The notes: generated by a model not told the origin, from the sequence alone. 64,000 nucleotides of DNA from an uncultured bacterium (GCA_902777855.1 CACYVN010000007.1:218358-282357), one strand, 5' to 3'. Numbered from the stretch's first letter, positions 1-8,886 are shown. Translations and numbers: made by a program.

Positions 1-2
1 TT

Positions 3-173
3 GTTACTGAAAAAGCGTGGGAAAACCCGAAATTTGTAGAAGATGTTTTAAGAGATGTTGTTGTAAAATTACGCCAAAATCCGACAGTAAAAGAGTTTGA
101 AGTCGAATGTGAAGCCTTTGAAAGCATCCACAATCACAGCGCTTGGGCATATCAGAAGGAAGTGAAAAATTAA
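3..173 (+). CDS. folE2: GTP cyclohydrolase FolE2 (type IB), C-terminal end only
   Basis: This open frame enters from the left edge and stops at TAA 171-173, so only the last 56 residues are visible. They contain NPKFVEDVLRDV and the diagnostic ending FESIHNHSAWA, which is the conserved C-terminus of the FolE2 family. FolE2 converts GTP to dihydroneopterin triphosphate, the first step of folate (and queuosine) biosynthesis, in the cytosol. The active-site Cys/Glu region lies outside the window. The fragment is short but the motif is distinctive. Confidence 0.85.
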   Translation, partial: VTEKAWENPKFVEDVLRDVVVKLRQNPTVKEFEVECEAFESIHNHSAWAYQKEVKN

Positions 174-177
174 GAAT

Positions 178-216
178 CATGTCATTGCGAACGAAGTGAA
201 GCAATCCAGCCGTTTT
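178..216. repeat. Dispersed 39-bp repeat, copy A (left flank of the GIY-YIG ORF)
   Basis: The sequence CATGTCATTGCGAACGAAGTG, continued to GCAATCCAGCCGTTTT, recurs identically at 576-614. Inverted, diverged relatives lie at 524-573 and 16048-16156. It is a REP-like dispersed palindromic family. The two identical copies bracket the GIY-YIG gene as direct repeats. Confidence 0.85.
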
Positions 217-511
217 AAATCAATTTGTAATACAAATCATTCCAATCGGGATTATTTATTTCTATCAAATCAAGTTTTGCCTGACGATTACCGCCTTTTA
301 ATTGTTTTTCTCTTGCTATTGCAGAATTTATATCATTAGATATTTCGTAATATCCCAATTTATCAACATTATACTTTTGCGTAAACCCTTTGACTAATTT
401 ATTCTTATGTTGCCAAACTCTTTTGACAAGGTCGGAAGTTACACCGACATATAAAGTACCATTTTTCTTGCTGAATAAAATATAAACATAATACTGTTTA
501 TCTTCGCTCAT
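215..511 (-). CDS. GIY-YIG nuclease-fold small protein (UPF0213/YhbQ-like)
   Basis: With the ATG at 511 the protein is 98 aa. It has the GIY-YIG signature as YVYILFSKKNGTLYVGVTSD followed by LVKRVWQHKN and a conserved AREKQLKGG segment, the arrangement of single-domain GIY-YIG proteins. These are thought to be nucleases of repair or mobile elements; the cellular role of this subgroup is unclear. There is no Shine-Dalgarno. A perfect TATAAT ends 6 nt before the ATG (518-523 on the minus strand), suggesting a leaderless mRNA. The gene is bracketed by 39-bp direct repeats. A longer reading back to 583 would translate the repeat itself and is rejected. Confidence 0.85.
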   Translation of the reverse strand: MSEDKQYYVYILFSKKNGTLYVGVTSDLVKRVWQHKNKLVKGFTQKYNVDKLGYYEISNDINSAIAREKQLKGGNRQAKLDLIEINNPDWNDLYYKLI

Positions 512-575
512 AACCGTATTATAGGCTGGGTTGCTTCGTCGGTCAAGCCGTTGACCTCCTCGCAACGACATGGTA

Positions 576-614
576 CATGTCATTGCGAACGAAGTGAAGC
601 AATCCAGCCGTTTT
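576..614. repeat. Dispersed 39-bp repeat, copy B
   Basis: Identical to 178-216 and in the same orientation. A partially complementary segment at 524-573 (GGTTGCTTCGTCGG ... CTCGCAACGACATG) lets the region fold into a hairpin. Confidence 0.85.
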
Positions 615-619
615 TCTGA

Positions 620-1333
620 TTAAAGATTATGTTTCATCAAATAATTTTTCCATTCGGTATTCAAAAATTCATCAATTGTTTTACATATTTTGGCAAAATC
701 TTTTTCTTGAATTATGAATAAATAATCTCTTACAGAACATCTTGACGCTCTTAAATAAAACATTTTTGCATCGGCAGTTTCAGGTAACTCTCTGAACCTT
801 GTAAAACGTTTAATATATTCATCATGAGATTTTCTGTCTCTATGATTATAAACAATAACGGATGAGCCTTTTTTATAATAATCTGCGACTTCTTGGTATG
901 TGGTATATTTATTCCCGTTTTTTGATTTTGGTTTTGTACTTTTTACTTCCAAACCGTTATCAGGATCTAAAAATATTATATCTTGCGAACCTAAATACTT
1001 TAGTGCTTCAAAATGCCACTGTTCACGATTTTTTGATTCAAGTAATTTATTCCAAAACAAAGCATTTTTAAAAAGATTTGCCTGCTCAAGCTTTGCAACA
1101 CAACGTTTTTGTTTTTTAAACTCTTTTAATACATTATGTAATTCACAATCAGGCATTTTACATTTCCAATTCCAAAATTTTGTAAACTTGCCATCATTAG
1201 CCGATTTAGAATGTTCAGGTTCGTCAGGTGTTAAATACCAGTTTAAACCTATACTAAAACCTGCAGTTTCAAGTTTTCTTAAAATTCCAAGTTTTGTGTA
1301 ATCACCTATATCGCCTGCATACTGATTTTTCAT
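620..1333 (-). CDS. Conserved protein of unknown function (GDIGDYxKxGxLR / DPDNGLEVK family)
   Basis: A 237-residue soluble protein. It begins MKNQYAGDIGDYTKLGILR, then has IGLNWYLTPDE, a central IIFLDPDNGLEVKS and a later SVIVYNHRDRK. I recognise this motif set as a widespread family of undetermined function often found next to mobile or defence genes. The acidic DPDNGLE and conserved Asp/Glu residues could form a metal or nucleotide site, but that is speculation. There is no signal peptide or membrane segment. It stands alone between a repeat and the HMGL-type synthase gene. The start codon is followed immediately by family-conserved sequence, so the length looks right. Confidence 0.7.
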   Translation of the reverse strand: MKNQYAGDIGDYTKLGILRKLETAGFSIGLNWYLTPDEPEHSKSANDGKFTKFWNWKCKMPDCELHNVLKEFKKQKRCVAKLEQANLFKNALFWNKLLESKNREQWHFEALKYLGSQDIIFLDPDNGLEVKSTKPKSKNGNKYTTYQEVADYYKKGSSVIVYNHRDRKSHDEYIKRFTRFRELPETADAKMFYLRASRCSVRDYLFIIQEKDFAKICKTIDEFLNTEWKNYLMKHNL

Positions 1334-1353
1334 ATTAAATATCCATATATTAT

Positions 1354-2664
1354 TTAAATCACATCCTGCGGAGGATTAATTTTCTGGGCCTCAACCCTTT
1401 CTTTTATTGCGCCCATCGGCTCATAGTAAGGCTCAACAGTCATTACCTTTGCCGCAATATCCGGATAATAATAAATAAACTTCAATTCGCTCTTTGTCAG
1501 CGGTTTTTGGGTGTGTACATTTGCATAACGGACAAGTTCAAGAATGTTTCTTGCCTCGTGTTCGTCTTTAAATTCAAGTTCAAGGTTGTTATAAACGTTT
1601 CTGAACCCTTTAATTCCGCCGTATTCACCTGTCGTAATCATTCTTCCCGTTTCAATGATTTCAGGTTCGCCCCTGCCAAGTTCTTCAAAATCATAAAGTT
1701 CATAATTTCTGCGGTCTTTTAACGCACCATCTGCGTGAATCCCCGATTCGTGCGCAAATGCGTTATCCCCGACTGCCGGCTGATTCATAGGGATAGGCAC
1801 GCCAAATGCGTAAGCGGTATATTTTGCAATTCTCCAAGCCCTGTCAAGACGTATGTTTTCATCAATCTTATATTTCCCTCTAAAACCTGCGGATTTTAAA
1901 CAACCTAAAAGGCAGGAAACTAAATCGGCATTACCGGCTCTTTCGCCCATACCGTTGATTGCGGTATTTATATATGCATCAACTCCCGCATCTATCGCTG
2001 CTTTTGCACCGATAATTGAGCAGGCGGCAGCCATTCCCAAATCGTTATGGAAATGCATTTCCATAGGCATCTGCACTTCTTTTGCGATAGCATAAATTCT
2101 GTCATAAGTCGTTAATGGGTCTTCTCCGCCCAAAGTATCACAATATCTGAAACGGTGCGCTCCTGATTTTTTTGCCTCTTTACCGTATTTAATAAGGAAA
2201 TTCAGGTCGCTTCTTGATGCGTCCTCAGCGTTTACACCGATAATTTTTGCTCCTTTGTCAACCGCACATTCAACGGCTTCTTTGGTCATCCTGATAATGT
2301 CATCGGGGGTTTTCTTCCCGCCGTATTTGCCGTTAATCATTTGTTCTGATGTGGATTGAGAAAGGTTTACATATTGTAAATCCGGAACATTTTTGAATGA
2401 TAACTCAACATCTTCGGCTATTCCTCTCATCCAGCCAGAAAGCTTTGTCTTTGTAATAACTCCTCGTTTTACAAGTTCCAAATTGCCGTTCAGATAGTTC
2501 AGTTCGTGTTTTGTTGTCGGGAAACCAAATTCCGACTGGGTTATACCCATAGAATCAAGCATCAAATTTATAATTGTTTTTTGAAGCTTTGCTAAACCCA
2601 AACGTGAAGTTTGCACCCCGTCACGGTTTGTTACATCAACAAAATATATTCTGTTATCACTCAT
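1354..2664 (-). CDS. Homocitrate synthase / 2-isopropylmalate synthase family protein
   Basis: A 436-residue TIM-barrel acyltransferase-like enzyme of the HMGL-like/DRE-TIM family. Visible hallmarks are VTNRDGVQTSR near the N-terminus (the metal and catalytic Arg region), the MEMHFHNDLGMA metal-binding HxH, NGMGERAGNADL and the FAHESGIHADG segment. Members condense acetyl-CoA with a 2-oxo acid. It lacks the LeuA regulatory domain, so homocitrate-synthase (NifV-like) or citramalate-type chemistry is as likely as leucine synthesis. No nif, leu or lys gene lies nearby. A good AAGGGG ribosome site precedes the ATG at 2664. Confidence 0.85.
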   Translation of the reverse strand: MSDNRIYFVDVTNRDGVQTSRLGLAKLQKTIINLMLDSMGITQSEFGFPTTKHELNYLNGNLELVKRGVITKTKLSGWMRGIAEDVELSFKNVPDLQYVNLSQSTSEQMINGKYGGKKTPDDIIRMTKEAVECAVDKGAKIIGVNAEDASRSDLNFLIKYGKEAKKSGAHRFRYCDTLGGEDPLTTYDRIYAIAKEVQMPMEMHFHNDLGMAAACSIIGAKAAIDAGVDAYINTAINGMGERAGNADLVSCLLGCLKSAGFRGKYKIDENIRLDRAWRIAKYTAYAFGVPIPMNQPAVGDNAFAHESGIHADGALKDRRNYELYDFEELGRGEPEIIETGRMITTGEYGGIKGFRNVYNNLELEFKDEHEARNILELVRYANVHTQKPLTKSELKFIYYYPDIAAKVMTVEPYYEPMGAIKERVEAQKINPPQDVI

Positions 2665-2795
2665 GTTTTATCCCCTTCATATATTACTATTATAGTATAA
2701 ACAATAATCATGTTGATTTTTGTAAATTAATCATTAAGAACTTCATGCGAAAAATCATATTCTCTACTCCGTATGGTTGATTTTTTGTATATAAC

Positions 2796-2825
2796 TTGAA
2801 CAAAATTAATAAAATAAAGTATTAT
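2796..2825 (+). promoter_or_regulatory. Candidate sigma-70 promoter of the fliE-flhA cluster
   Basis: TTGAAC at 2796-2801 and TATTAT at 2820-2825 are separated by 18 bp, 22 bp before the fliE ATG. A GAGAGG ribosome site follows. No sigma-28 or sigma-54 consensus was seen. This is read by eye only. Confidence 0.4.
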
Positions 2826-2847
2826 AGAAAAGAGAGGTAGTAGATTT

Positions 2848-3183
2848 ATGACGAGTTACTTTCCTAATTACGACTTGGCGGGAAGAATACAGCATACAAA
2901 ATTCTCATCAGGATTTAATATGCCCAGTGTTCGTCTTGACAGAGTAGAAAAACCTGAAACGCAGGATTTTAAACAGGTATTTTCCGGACTTGTTGAAAAC
3001 TTTAACAAAGATTTGAATGCACCGGATGACTTGTTAAAAGATGTTATGCAGGGCAACAAAAACGTCGATATTCACGATGTTATGGTTGCGATGTCAAAAA
3101 CGGAAATCAGCGTAAATATTGCAACTCAGGCTGTAGGTAAAGTAATAAATGCCTATGACAGAGTTATGCAAATTAACGTATAG
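2848..3183 (+). CDS. fliE: FliE-like flagellar basal-body protein
   Basis: A 111-residue protein directly before fliF. Its C-terminal half has the FliE pattern: FSGLVENFNKDLN, then DIHDVMVAMSKTEISVNIATQAV and VINAYDRVMQINV, matching the family's D-H-x-V-M-I-A and A-Y-x-E-I-M-x-M-x-V segments. FliE joins the MS ring to the proximal rod and is an early export substrate. The N-terminal 40 residues are not recognisable. The gene order fliE-fliF supports the call. Length is typical (about 100-115 aa). Confidence 0.8.
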   Translation: MTSYFPNYDLAGRIQHTKFSSGFNMPSVRLDRVEKPETQDFKQVFSGLVENFNKDLNAPDDLLKDVMQGNKNVDIHDVMVAMSKTEISVNIATQAVGKVINAYDRVMQINV

Positions 3184-3241
3184 TTCTAAATCTGTTACTT
3201 TTTAAGGGTATGCAAAAATAAATCAGACAGCGGGAAACAAC

Positions 3242-4957
3242 ATGGATTTTAGTAAAATTACGGAAAACAAACCACTATTGTATGGAATAATCGGCGGGGC
3301 CGTGCTAATTTTTGCGATAATTTTAATGGCAATAATTATCGGTGCAAGTTCGGGTAGCAAAGACGGTCCAAAAACAGTCGGTTCCGAGGCATTAAAATCC
3401 AATGTTGAACTTTTGACAACAGATAACATAGGTAAAGCCTTGGAAATTCAGGCTATGCTTGCAAAGCAGGGTATTGTAGCAGAACGCCAGTTAGACGGTA
3501 CCAAATCAAAACTGATTTTGAATGCAAAAAATTGTTCTAATCTGACTTCAAAATGTACGGTAAATGACAGAGATAAAGCTATTATTGCAATAGTTCAGTC
3601 AGGTCTTGTTGACCAGAATGTCGGGCTTGAAATCTTTGATAAAGGTGATTTCACTTCAACAAAAGAAGATAAAAGAATTCGTCTTGCAAGAGCAATGAAT
3701 GGCGAATTATCGAGACTTATCAAGCAGATACCGCCTATTCAGAGTGCAACGGTATTCATTTCGATACCTGAACAAAATTCAATGTTTGATGAGCAGAAAC
3801 CTCAAACTGCTACGGTACAACTTATTATGCCTATCGGTGAAAAACTCGATCAGTCAAAAGTTAAGGCTATTACAAATTTGCTTTTGGGCAGTGTAACCGG
3901 TTTAAAGGCAGAAAATATCGCAATTACCGATACAAACGGTAATACCTATCACAGTGTAATGGATGCTGAAGATGAAATGCTCCAGAAACTCGAAGAAAAC
4001 GACAGATATATGCAGCAAAAGATTTCTAAGCAGTTAGACAGACTTGTAGGACCTGGAAATTATGTTGCAACGGTTAGTACATTTTTAAGACAGACTCCTG
4101 TTGAAAAATTTACAATAGATTATGATCCTCAAAGAAAAACTGCAGTAACGGAACAGTCTTTCTCCGAAGGTTTGGGCGATAAAACATCAGACCAGAGCAG
4201 AGGTATAAATGCTGTCAGTACATATTTACCAAACGGTTTGCCTACAGGTGGTATGGATTCTTCTCAGGACAGGAATTATTCAAGAACAGCAACAGAAACT
4301 CAATACGGAGTAACAAAAACTCAAACTAACGAGTATATGAAACCCGGAGTAGTTGAAGAAATCTCAATTGCTGTAACTTTAGACCGAAACAGTATTCCTG
4401 CTGATACGACGATGGAAGAAATGAAAGATTTGATTGCCCGTGCGGCAAGTCCTAAAGTTACTGCTGCAAATGTTTCAATTGCGTTTTCCAATTCAAACGA
4501 CCCTTATTTATCTCCTGACAAACAACAAAATCTCCCAAAAGTTGATGAATCCGGGAATCCTTGGTGGCTTGCACTTCTCATTACTGCAATCGGTATTATA
4601 ATTACATTCAAAGCGGTTACTGCAAAAGTCAGACAAATTAAAGAAGAAAATGAAATTGAAGTTGAGGCACTTCGTCAAAAAGCAATTGAACAAGAACAAC
4701 AGTTAAATGATATTAACTCTCGTGCAAGTCAGTTGACTCAGAGACAATCAGAACTTGCACAGGACTTGCTCAATCAGCGTCAGAATGCCGGAGCGCTTCC
4801 TAATTACACGTTTGACGAAAGTCTGCTTGATGATTCACTTGATGCTATTTCAAATGAACTGAATGAAGATGCGGCAGACAGAATCAAGAGCTGGATAGAA
4901 GATGGATCAGGCAAGGCCGGTGCTGCAATGGGAGCACCCGGTGAGGGCGAACAATAA
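3242..4957 (+). CDS. fliF: Flagellar MS-ring protein FliF
   Basis: A 571-residue YscJ/FliF-family protein. A membrane segment at about residues 14-37 is followed by two ring-building motifs (AMLAKQGIVAERQLDGT; GLEIFDKGDF...LARAMNGELSRLIKQIPPIQSATVFISIPE). The periplasmic beta-collar region is rich in Thr/Ser/Asn. A second membrane helix (NPWWLALLITAIGIIITFKAV) leads to a cytoplasmic coiled coil. The end, LNEDAADRIKSWIEDG, resembles the FliG-binding tail. At about 570 residues it matches flagellar FliF rather than the ~250-residue non-flagellar SctJ. FliF forms the inner-membrane ring that houses the export gate. The stop overlaps the fliG-like ATG as TAATG. Confidence 0.9.
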   Translation: MDFSKITENKPLLYGIIGGAVLIFAIILMAIIIGASSGSKDGPKTVGSEALKSNVELLTTDNIGKALEIQAMLAKQGIVAERQLDGTKSKLILNAKNCSNLTSKCTVNDRDKAIIAIVQSGLVDQNVGLEIFDKGDFTSTKEDKRIRLARAMNGELSRLIKQIPPIQSATVFISIPEQNSMFDEQKPQTATVQLIMPIGEKLDQSKVKAITNLLLGSVTGLKAENIAITDTNGNTYHSVMDAEDEMLQKLEENDRYMQQKISKQLDRLVGPGNYVATVSTFLRQTPVEKFTIDYDPQRKTAVTEQSFSEGLGDKTSDQSRGINAVSTYLPNGLPTGGMDSSQDRNYSRTATETQYGVTKTQTNEYMKPGVVEEISIAVTLDRNSIPADTTMEEMKDLIARAASPKVTAANVSIAFSNSNDPYLSPDKQQNLPKVDESGNPWWLALLITAIGIIITFKAVTAKVRQIKEENEIEVEALRQKAIEQEQQLNDINSRASQLTQRQSELAQDLLNQRQNAGALPNYTFDESLLDDSLDAISNELNEDAADRIKSWIEDGSGKAGAAMGAPGEGEQ

Positions 4958-5991
4958 TGGCTGCAAAAGGATTTAAATACGAAGAATTTGCTCAAAATCT
5001 TGCTGCTCAGGCTCAGGATTTGGTCCCTGCCGATTTTTCTCCGGAAGAAAGACAATATGTCATAAATACCCTTGGTAATTTTTCTATGATGGCAGGCAAG
5101 GCTCTTGCTGAAGACAAAAATTTGCCGTTTGATGTCGATACTTCTACTTATATAACACAAATTATTGCAGAATGGTCTTTCCATAAATCAGTAGATGTTA
5201 TACGTTCAGGTATTCCGAGAGCAAACTGGGATGGTGTTATGCAAAAAATTGCATACACAATTTTTGAAGTTGCAAAACAGGCTTTTTCTCAAAAAATGCC
5301 AAACGAGCAGATTATAGAAATTATTGAACATCATGTAAATAAAACTTATGTCGATGCGATAACAGAATTAAAAGATAAAGGTATTATTGATGAAAGTTTG
5401 ATGGAGTATGCTGCGTCTCAGTCGAATATGAACAAAATGGCTCAAGAGATGCAGGCACAGGCACAGGCGCAGGCTCAAGGAGCACAAGTTGCTGCGGACG
5501 GAGCAATTGCTGACGGTCAAAATCTCCCTCAAGTTGCTCAGGGAAGTACGGAGCCTGCTAAAGCGGAACCCCCGGGGGTTGAATCTAAAGCTCTTAAACT
5601 CGCAACTGTTGCAATGCTGCTTAACAGAATGAATCAGGACAGAGTACAGACTTTCCTCGACAGGTTTGATGAAAATGATGCTCAGGACGTTGTAAAATAC
5701 ATGAAAATTCCTGATCTCACCCAAAGAGTCGGGGTAGAAAATGCAATGAGATGTCTGCAGGAGATTAAAATGAATCTTCCTAAGGCTTCCGATCTTGCTC
5801 CGATAAAAGTTGTTAAAAAGATTAAGAATTTTGCATCAAAATACAGTGAAAAAGAACTTGAAACACTGCTGATAAAAGAGCGTATAGGTGTTAAAAGACT
5901 TGTATTTACGGCTCTTGAAGATAAATATTATGAAAACATTCCTCCAAAGGTTGCAAGTATTGTTGCCACACACTTAATAAATAGTGTATAA
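4957..5991 (+). CDS. fliG: Highly divergent FliG-like switch/rotor protein
   Basis: A 344-residue protein, translationally coupled to fliF and followed by fliH, the usual fliG position. Residues 1-155 are helical but not obviously FliG_N. A low-complexity Gln/Ala linker (MQAQAQAQAQGA, about 160-200) follows. The C-terminal half (LKLATVAMLLNRMNQDRVQTFL ... AQDVVKYMKIPDL) fits FliG armadillo-type middle repeats, ending in a short helical domain. I do not see the canonical C-terminal torque segment with its charged helix and MSKRAAE-like motif. The identity rests mainly on context. It could be a FliG adapter with altered or absent MotA contact. Confidence 0.6.
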   Translation: MAAKGFKYEEFAQNLAAQAQDLVPADFSPEERQYVINTLGNFSMMAGKALAEDKNLPFDVDTSTYITQIIAEWSFHKSVDVIRSGIPRANWDGVMQKIAYTIFEVAKQAFSQKMPNEQIIEIIEHHVNKTYVDAITELKDKGIIDESLMEYAASQSNMNKMAQEMQAQAQAQAQGAQVAADGAIADGQNLPQVAQGSTEPAKAEPPGVESKALKLATVAMLLNRMNQDRVQTFLDRFDENDAQDVVKYMKIPDLTQRVGVENAMRCLQEIKMNLPKASDLAPIKVVKKIKNFASKYSEKELETLLIKERIGVKRLVFTALEDKYYENIPPKVASIVATHLINSV

Positions 5992-6003
5992 TAATGTTGT
6001 ATC

Positions 6004-6708
6004 ATGATAATCAAAAAGAATAAAAAACAGACTCAAGGGGTAGAGCAGGAAGTCGAAAATGAGTCACTCGAACGGGAGGATTTACTTGAGGTAAAACCTG
6101 AGGATATAGACTTATTTGACCTTGATAATATAGATTTCAAACAGCGAAACGAACGCCGCAAAGGAGATCGTCGCAGAGGCTTTCGCCGTATTGATGACCG
6201 AAATCTTATTTCCCGTGCGAGAGAAGAAGCGGAAGCAATTCGCGAAAATGCCGCAAAGGATGGGTATCAGGCCGGACTTGAGATGGCAAAAGATGATATC
6301 GGTATGCTCAAAGACGGTCTTGAGGCTTTTTATGGGGCAAGACAACAAATTTTTGAGGCTGTTGCCCCTGATATATTAGAAATTAGTCTTGATATTGCAA
6401 AAAAAATTATTAAAAAAGAAGTATCTGAAGACCCCGAAATAATATTAGGCAACATTAAAGAAATTTTGAGCGGTCTTTCAAAAGAGGAAACAAAACTTAT
6501 CCTGAAAGTTAATCCTGCGCAGGCATCAATGCTGAAACAACAGGTGCCGGATATAGTTTCATCTGCAGGGTTAGAGGCAAAAGTTGTCATTATTCCCGAT
6601 GAAAACATAATGGAAGGCGGATGCCTTTTGACAACGACAAACGGAGTAATAGATGCAACGATTGAAACTCAGACGGATATAATAAGTGAAGCGTTAAAGG
6701 AAGTATAG
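6004..6708 (+). CDS. fliH: FliH-like flagellar export ATPase regulator
   Basis: A 234-residue FliH/SctL-type protein. An acidic N-terminus is followed by a very basic patch (ERRKGDRRRGFRRIDDR, about 40-60), a long helix (ISRAREEAEAIRENAAKDGYQAG), and the C-terminal family domain (LDIAKKIIKKEVSEDPEIIL ... LKVNPAQASML ... GGCLLTTTNGVIDATIETQ). The last segment is the diagnostic GGC-x-L-x-T-x-x-G-x-I-D-A. FliH dimers dock the FliI ATPase and hold it at the export gate. FliI itself does not follow in this window. There are 12 bp between the fliG-like stop and this ATG. Confidence 0.82.
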   Translation: MIIKKNKKQTQGVEQEVENESLEREDLLEVKPEDIDLFDLDNIDFKQRNERRKGDRRRGFRRIDDRNLISRAREEAEAIRENAAKDGYQAGLEMAKDDIGMLKDGLEAFYGARQQIFEAVAPDILEISLDIAKKIIKKEVSEDPEIILGNIKEILSGLSKEETKLILKVNPAQASMLKQQVPDIVSSAGLEAKVVIIPDENIMEGGCLLTTTNGVIDATIETQTDIISEALKEV

Positions 6709-6717
6709 TAAGGTAGT

Positions 6718-8823
6718 ATGGCGGCTCCGGAGGGTAATGCAAATCCAATAAGTGAAGTTTTTATGGCAGTATTCGTACTGTTCCTTATTGTTATATTGCT
6801 CGTTGAGCTTCCGACATGGATAATTAACATTTGTATCTGTTTAAATATAACTCTTGGTATTGTACTTTTGATGTTTGCTTTGTATGTTCAAAAAACGCTT
6901 GAGTTATCTTCATTCCCGTCAATTATTCTTGTTGGTACGATGTTCCGGCTTTGTCTTTCTATCGGTTCAACAAGATTAATTCTTGCAAAAGGACAAGCAG
7001 GGGAAGTCATTCAGGCTTTTGGCGAATTTGTAACAGGTGGTAATATGATTGTCGGAGGTGTAATCTTTTTAATTATCACTATCGTACAGTTTATGGTTAT
7101 CACAAAAGGTGCGGAACGTATCGCAGAAGTCAGTGCCCGTTTTGCCTTAGATGCGATGCCCGGGAAACAAATGACTATTGATGCAGACTTTAATGCAGGC
7201 TTAATCTCTCCTGAAGAAGCAACAAAACGTCGTGACGATTTGTCAAGAGAATCAAACCTCATGGGTTCTATGGATGGTGCAATGAAGTTTGTAAAAGGGG
7301 ATACTATCGCAGGTATTATTATTACTCTTGTTAATATTATCGGGGGCTTGGCAATCGGGTGTCTTATGGAGCAAATGCCTATAGCGGATGCAGTCAGCAA
7401 ATACACTCAGTTAACAATAGGTGACGGCCTTTGTTCTCAGGTACCGTCATTGTTGATGTCAATAGCAGCCGGTGTATTTATGACCCGTGCATCTGCGAAG
7501 AGTTCTTCTTTGGGTGCTGATGTTACAACACAAATTACAAGCAAACCTTATGCCTTGTTCTTTGCTTCAATTTTCTTGATTCTCTTGGGTTTAACCGGTC
7601 ATACCCCTTTCTGGAGCGGGACCGGATTACCTGCGTTGCCGTTTATAATATTTGGTCTTGCAATCTTTATTGCAGGTTTCCAGGTTTTAATCAATGCAGA
7701 TGTCCAGTCACAGTTGGGACAATTGGAAAATGTTAAACAGAATATGCAGGATTTGGTTAACCCGAACAGGATGTATGAGCGTTTGGGTGTTGATATTTTG
7801 AGTTTGCAGGTTGGTTCAAATTTGCTTGTAATTGCTGACCCTGATCAGGAAGGGCAGTTATTGGCAAAAATTGCTGCTTTGCGTCAGAGAGTAACTGATG
7901 AACTCGGGTACATTTTGCCTAATATCCGTATTATGGACTCATCTGCGCTTGATGCTAATGAGTACATGATTTTGATTAGAGGTAACACTGTCGCAACGGG
8001 TTATGTTTATCCTGGTAAATATATGGTTATTGCGGATCAGTGGGATTCCATGAAAAAAGAAGTTCCCGATGATGCGATTATCGGTATTGACCCGACATAC
8101 CAGACTCAGGCATACTGGATTACGTCTGATGATGCAAAATCTGCCCGTCTTGTTACAGCAGTCGATGCAACGGATGTTATTGTTACACACTTACAGGAAT
8201 GCGTAAGAAAACATGTTGATGATGTTATGACTAAAACTGACGTGCTCAAGCTCATGGAACTTGTCAGAAGCCAAGACCCGACACTGGTTAATGACCTTGT
8301 CCCGACGATTATTTCCACAAGTGATTTAAGAAAGATTTTTGTTAACCTAATCAGAGAAAAAGTTTCAATAAAAGATATTATATTTGTATTTGAACGCCTT
8401 TGTGATTATGCAAGATTTTCAAAAGAACCGGATATTCTGTCGGAACGATTAAGAGCGGCATTAGGTCGTCAGATTTGTCTTTCTAACGTGGAAGAAGATA
8501 AAGTTTTATATGCTTTAACCCTTTCACCGGAATGGGAAAAAATACTTGATGACAGCTGTCAGCGAACTGAGCTTGGCACAATGTTTTTACTTAATCCGGT
8601 TCAGGTTCAGGAGCTTATTGAAACAACAGCAACAACCTTGATGCGTGCGCATCAGACCTGCGGACGTCAGCCTGTTGTTCTGTGTTCTCCAAGAATCCGT
8701 CTGCCGCTATATCAGCTTTTAGAACGTCACATTCCGACTATTGTTGTAATTTCTTATTCCGAACTCATAACCGATATTAAGGTCGAAGCCATTGACACAG
8801 TCGGCGATGCTTATGTGCAGTAA
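6718..8823 (+). CDS. flhA: Flagellar export-gate protein FlhA
   Basis: At 701 residues this is a full-length FHIPEP protein. There are about eight N-terminal membrane helices, and the cytoplasmic loop carries the family signature (GAERIAEVSARFALDAMPGK, then QMTIDADFNAGLI, about 136-165). The C-terminal cytoplasmic domain (about 350-701) includes the GDAYVQ end. FlhA forms the nonameric ring that receives substrate-chaperone complexes and uses the proton-motive force. The signature reads like flagellar FlhA rather than SctV. It starts 9 bp after fliH with GGTAGT as a weak ribosome site. FlhB, FliP, FliQ, FliR and FliI are not in the window. Confidence 0.93.
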   Translation: MAAPEGNANPISEVFMAVFVLFLIVILLVELPTWIINICICLNITLGIVLLMFALYVQKTLELSSFPSIILVGTMFRLCLSIGSTRLILAKGQAGEVIQAFGEFVTGGNMIVGGVIFLIITIVQFMVITKGAERIAEVSARFALDAMPGKQMTIDADFNAGLISPEEATKRRDDLSRESNLMGSMDGAMKFVKGDTIAGIIITLVNIIGGLAIGCLMEQMPIADAVSKYTQLTIGDGLCSQVPSLLMSIAAGVFMTRASAKSSSLGADVTTQITSKPYALFFASIFLILLGLTGHTPFWSGTGLPALPFIIFGLAIFIAGFQVLINADVQSQLGQLENVKQNMQDLVNPNRMYERLGVDILSLQVGSNLLVIADPDQEGQLLAKIAALRQRVTDELGYILPNIRIMDSSALDANEYMILIRGNTVATGYVYPGKYMVIADQWDSMKKEVPDDAIIGIDPTYQTQAYWITSDDAKSARLVTAVDATDVIVTHLQECVRKHVDDVMTKTDVLKLMELVRSQDPTLVNDLVPTIISTSDLRKIFVNLIREKVSIKDIIFVFERLCDYARFSKEPDILSERLRAALGRQICLSNVEEDKVLYALTLSPEWEKILDDSCQRTELGTMFLLNPVQVQELIETTATTLMRAHQTCGRQPVVLCSPRIRLPLYQLLERHIPTIVVISYSELITDIKVEAIDTVGDAYVQ

Positions 8824-8866
8824 TTTATAAAAAACGTCTTCGCAGGGGAGATTAGAAAACATTAAG

Positions 8867-8882
8867 GTGCAATTTTTTGCAC
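8867..8882. terminator. Small GTGCAA-tttt-TTGCAC hairpin after flhA
   Basis: A perfect 6-bp stem with a four-T loop lies 43 bp after the flhA stop and just before the convergent DUF2971 gene end. An extended copy lies at 16169-16186 after a prepilin gene. It is either a weak terminator or a dispersed hairpin; there is no long T-run. Confidence 0.4.
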
Positions 8883-8886
8883 TAAA

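Noticed and set aside
6718-8823. FlhA as a non-flagellar type III SctV
   Set aside because: FliE, full-length FliF and FliH neighbours and the FHIPEP wording favour the flagellar family, though the odd FliG leaves room for a modified apparatus.
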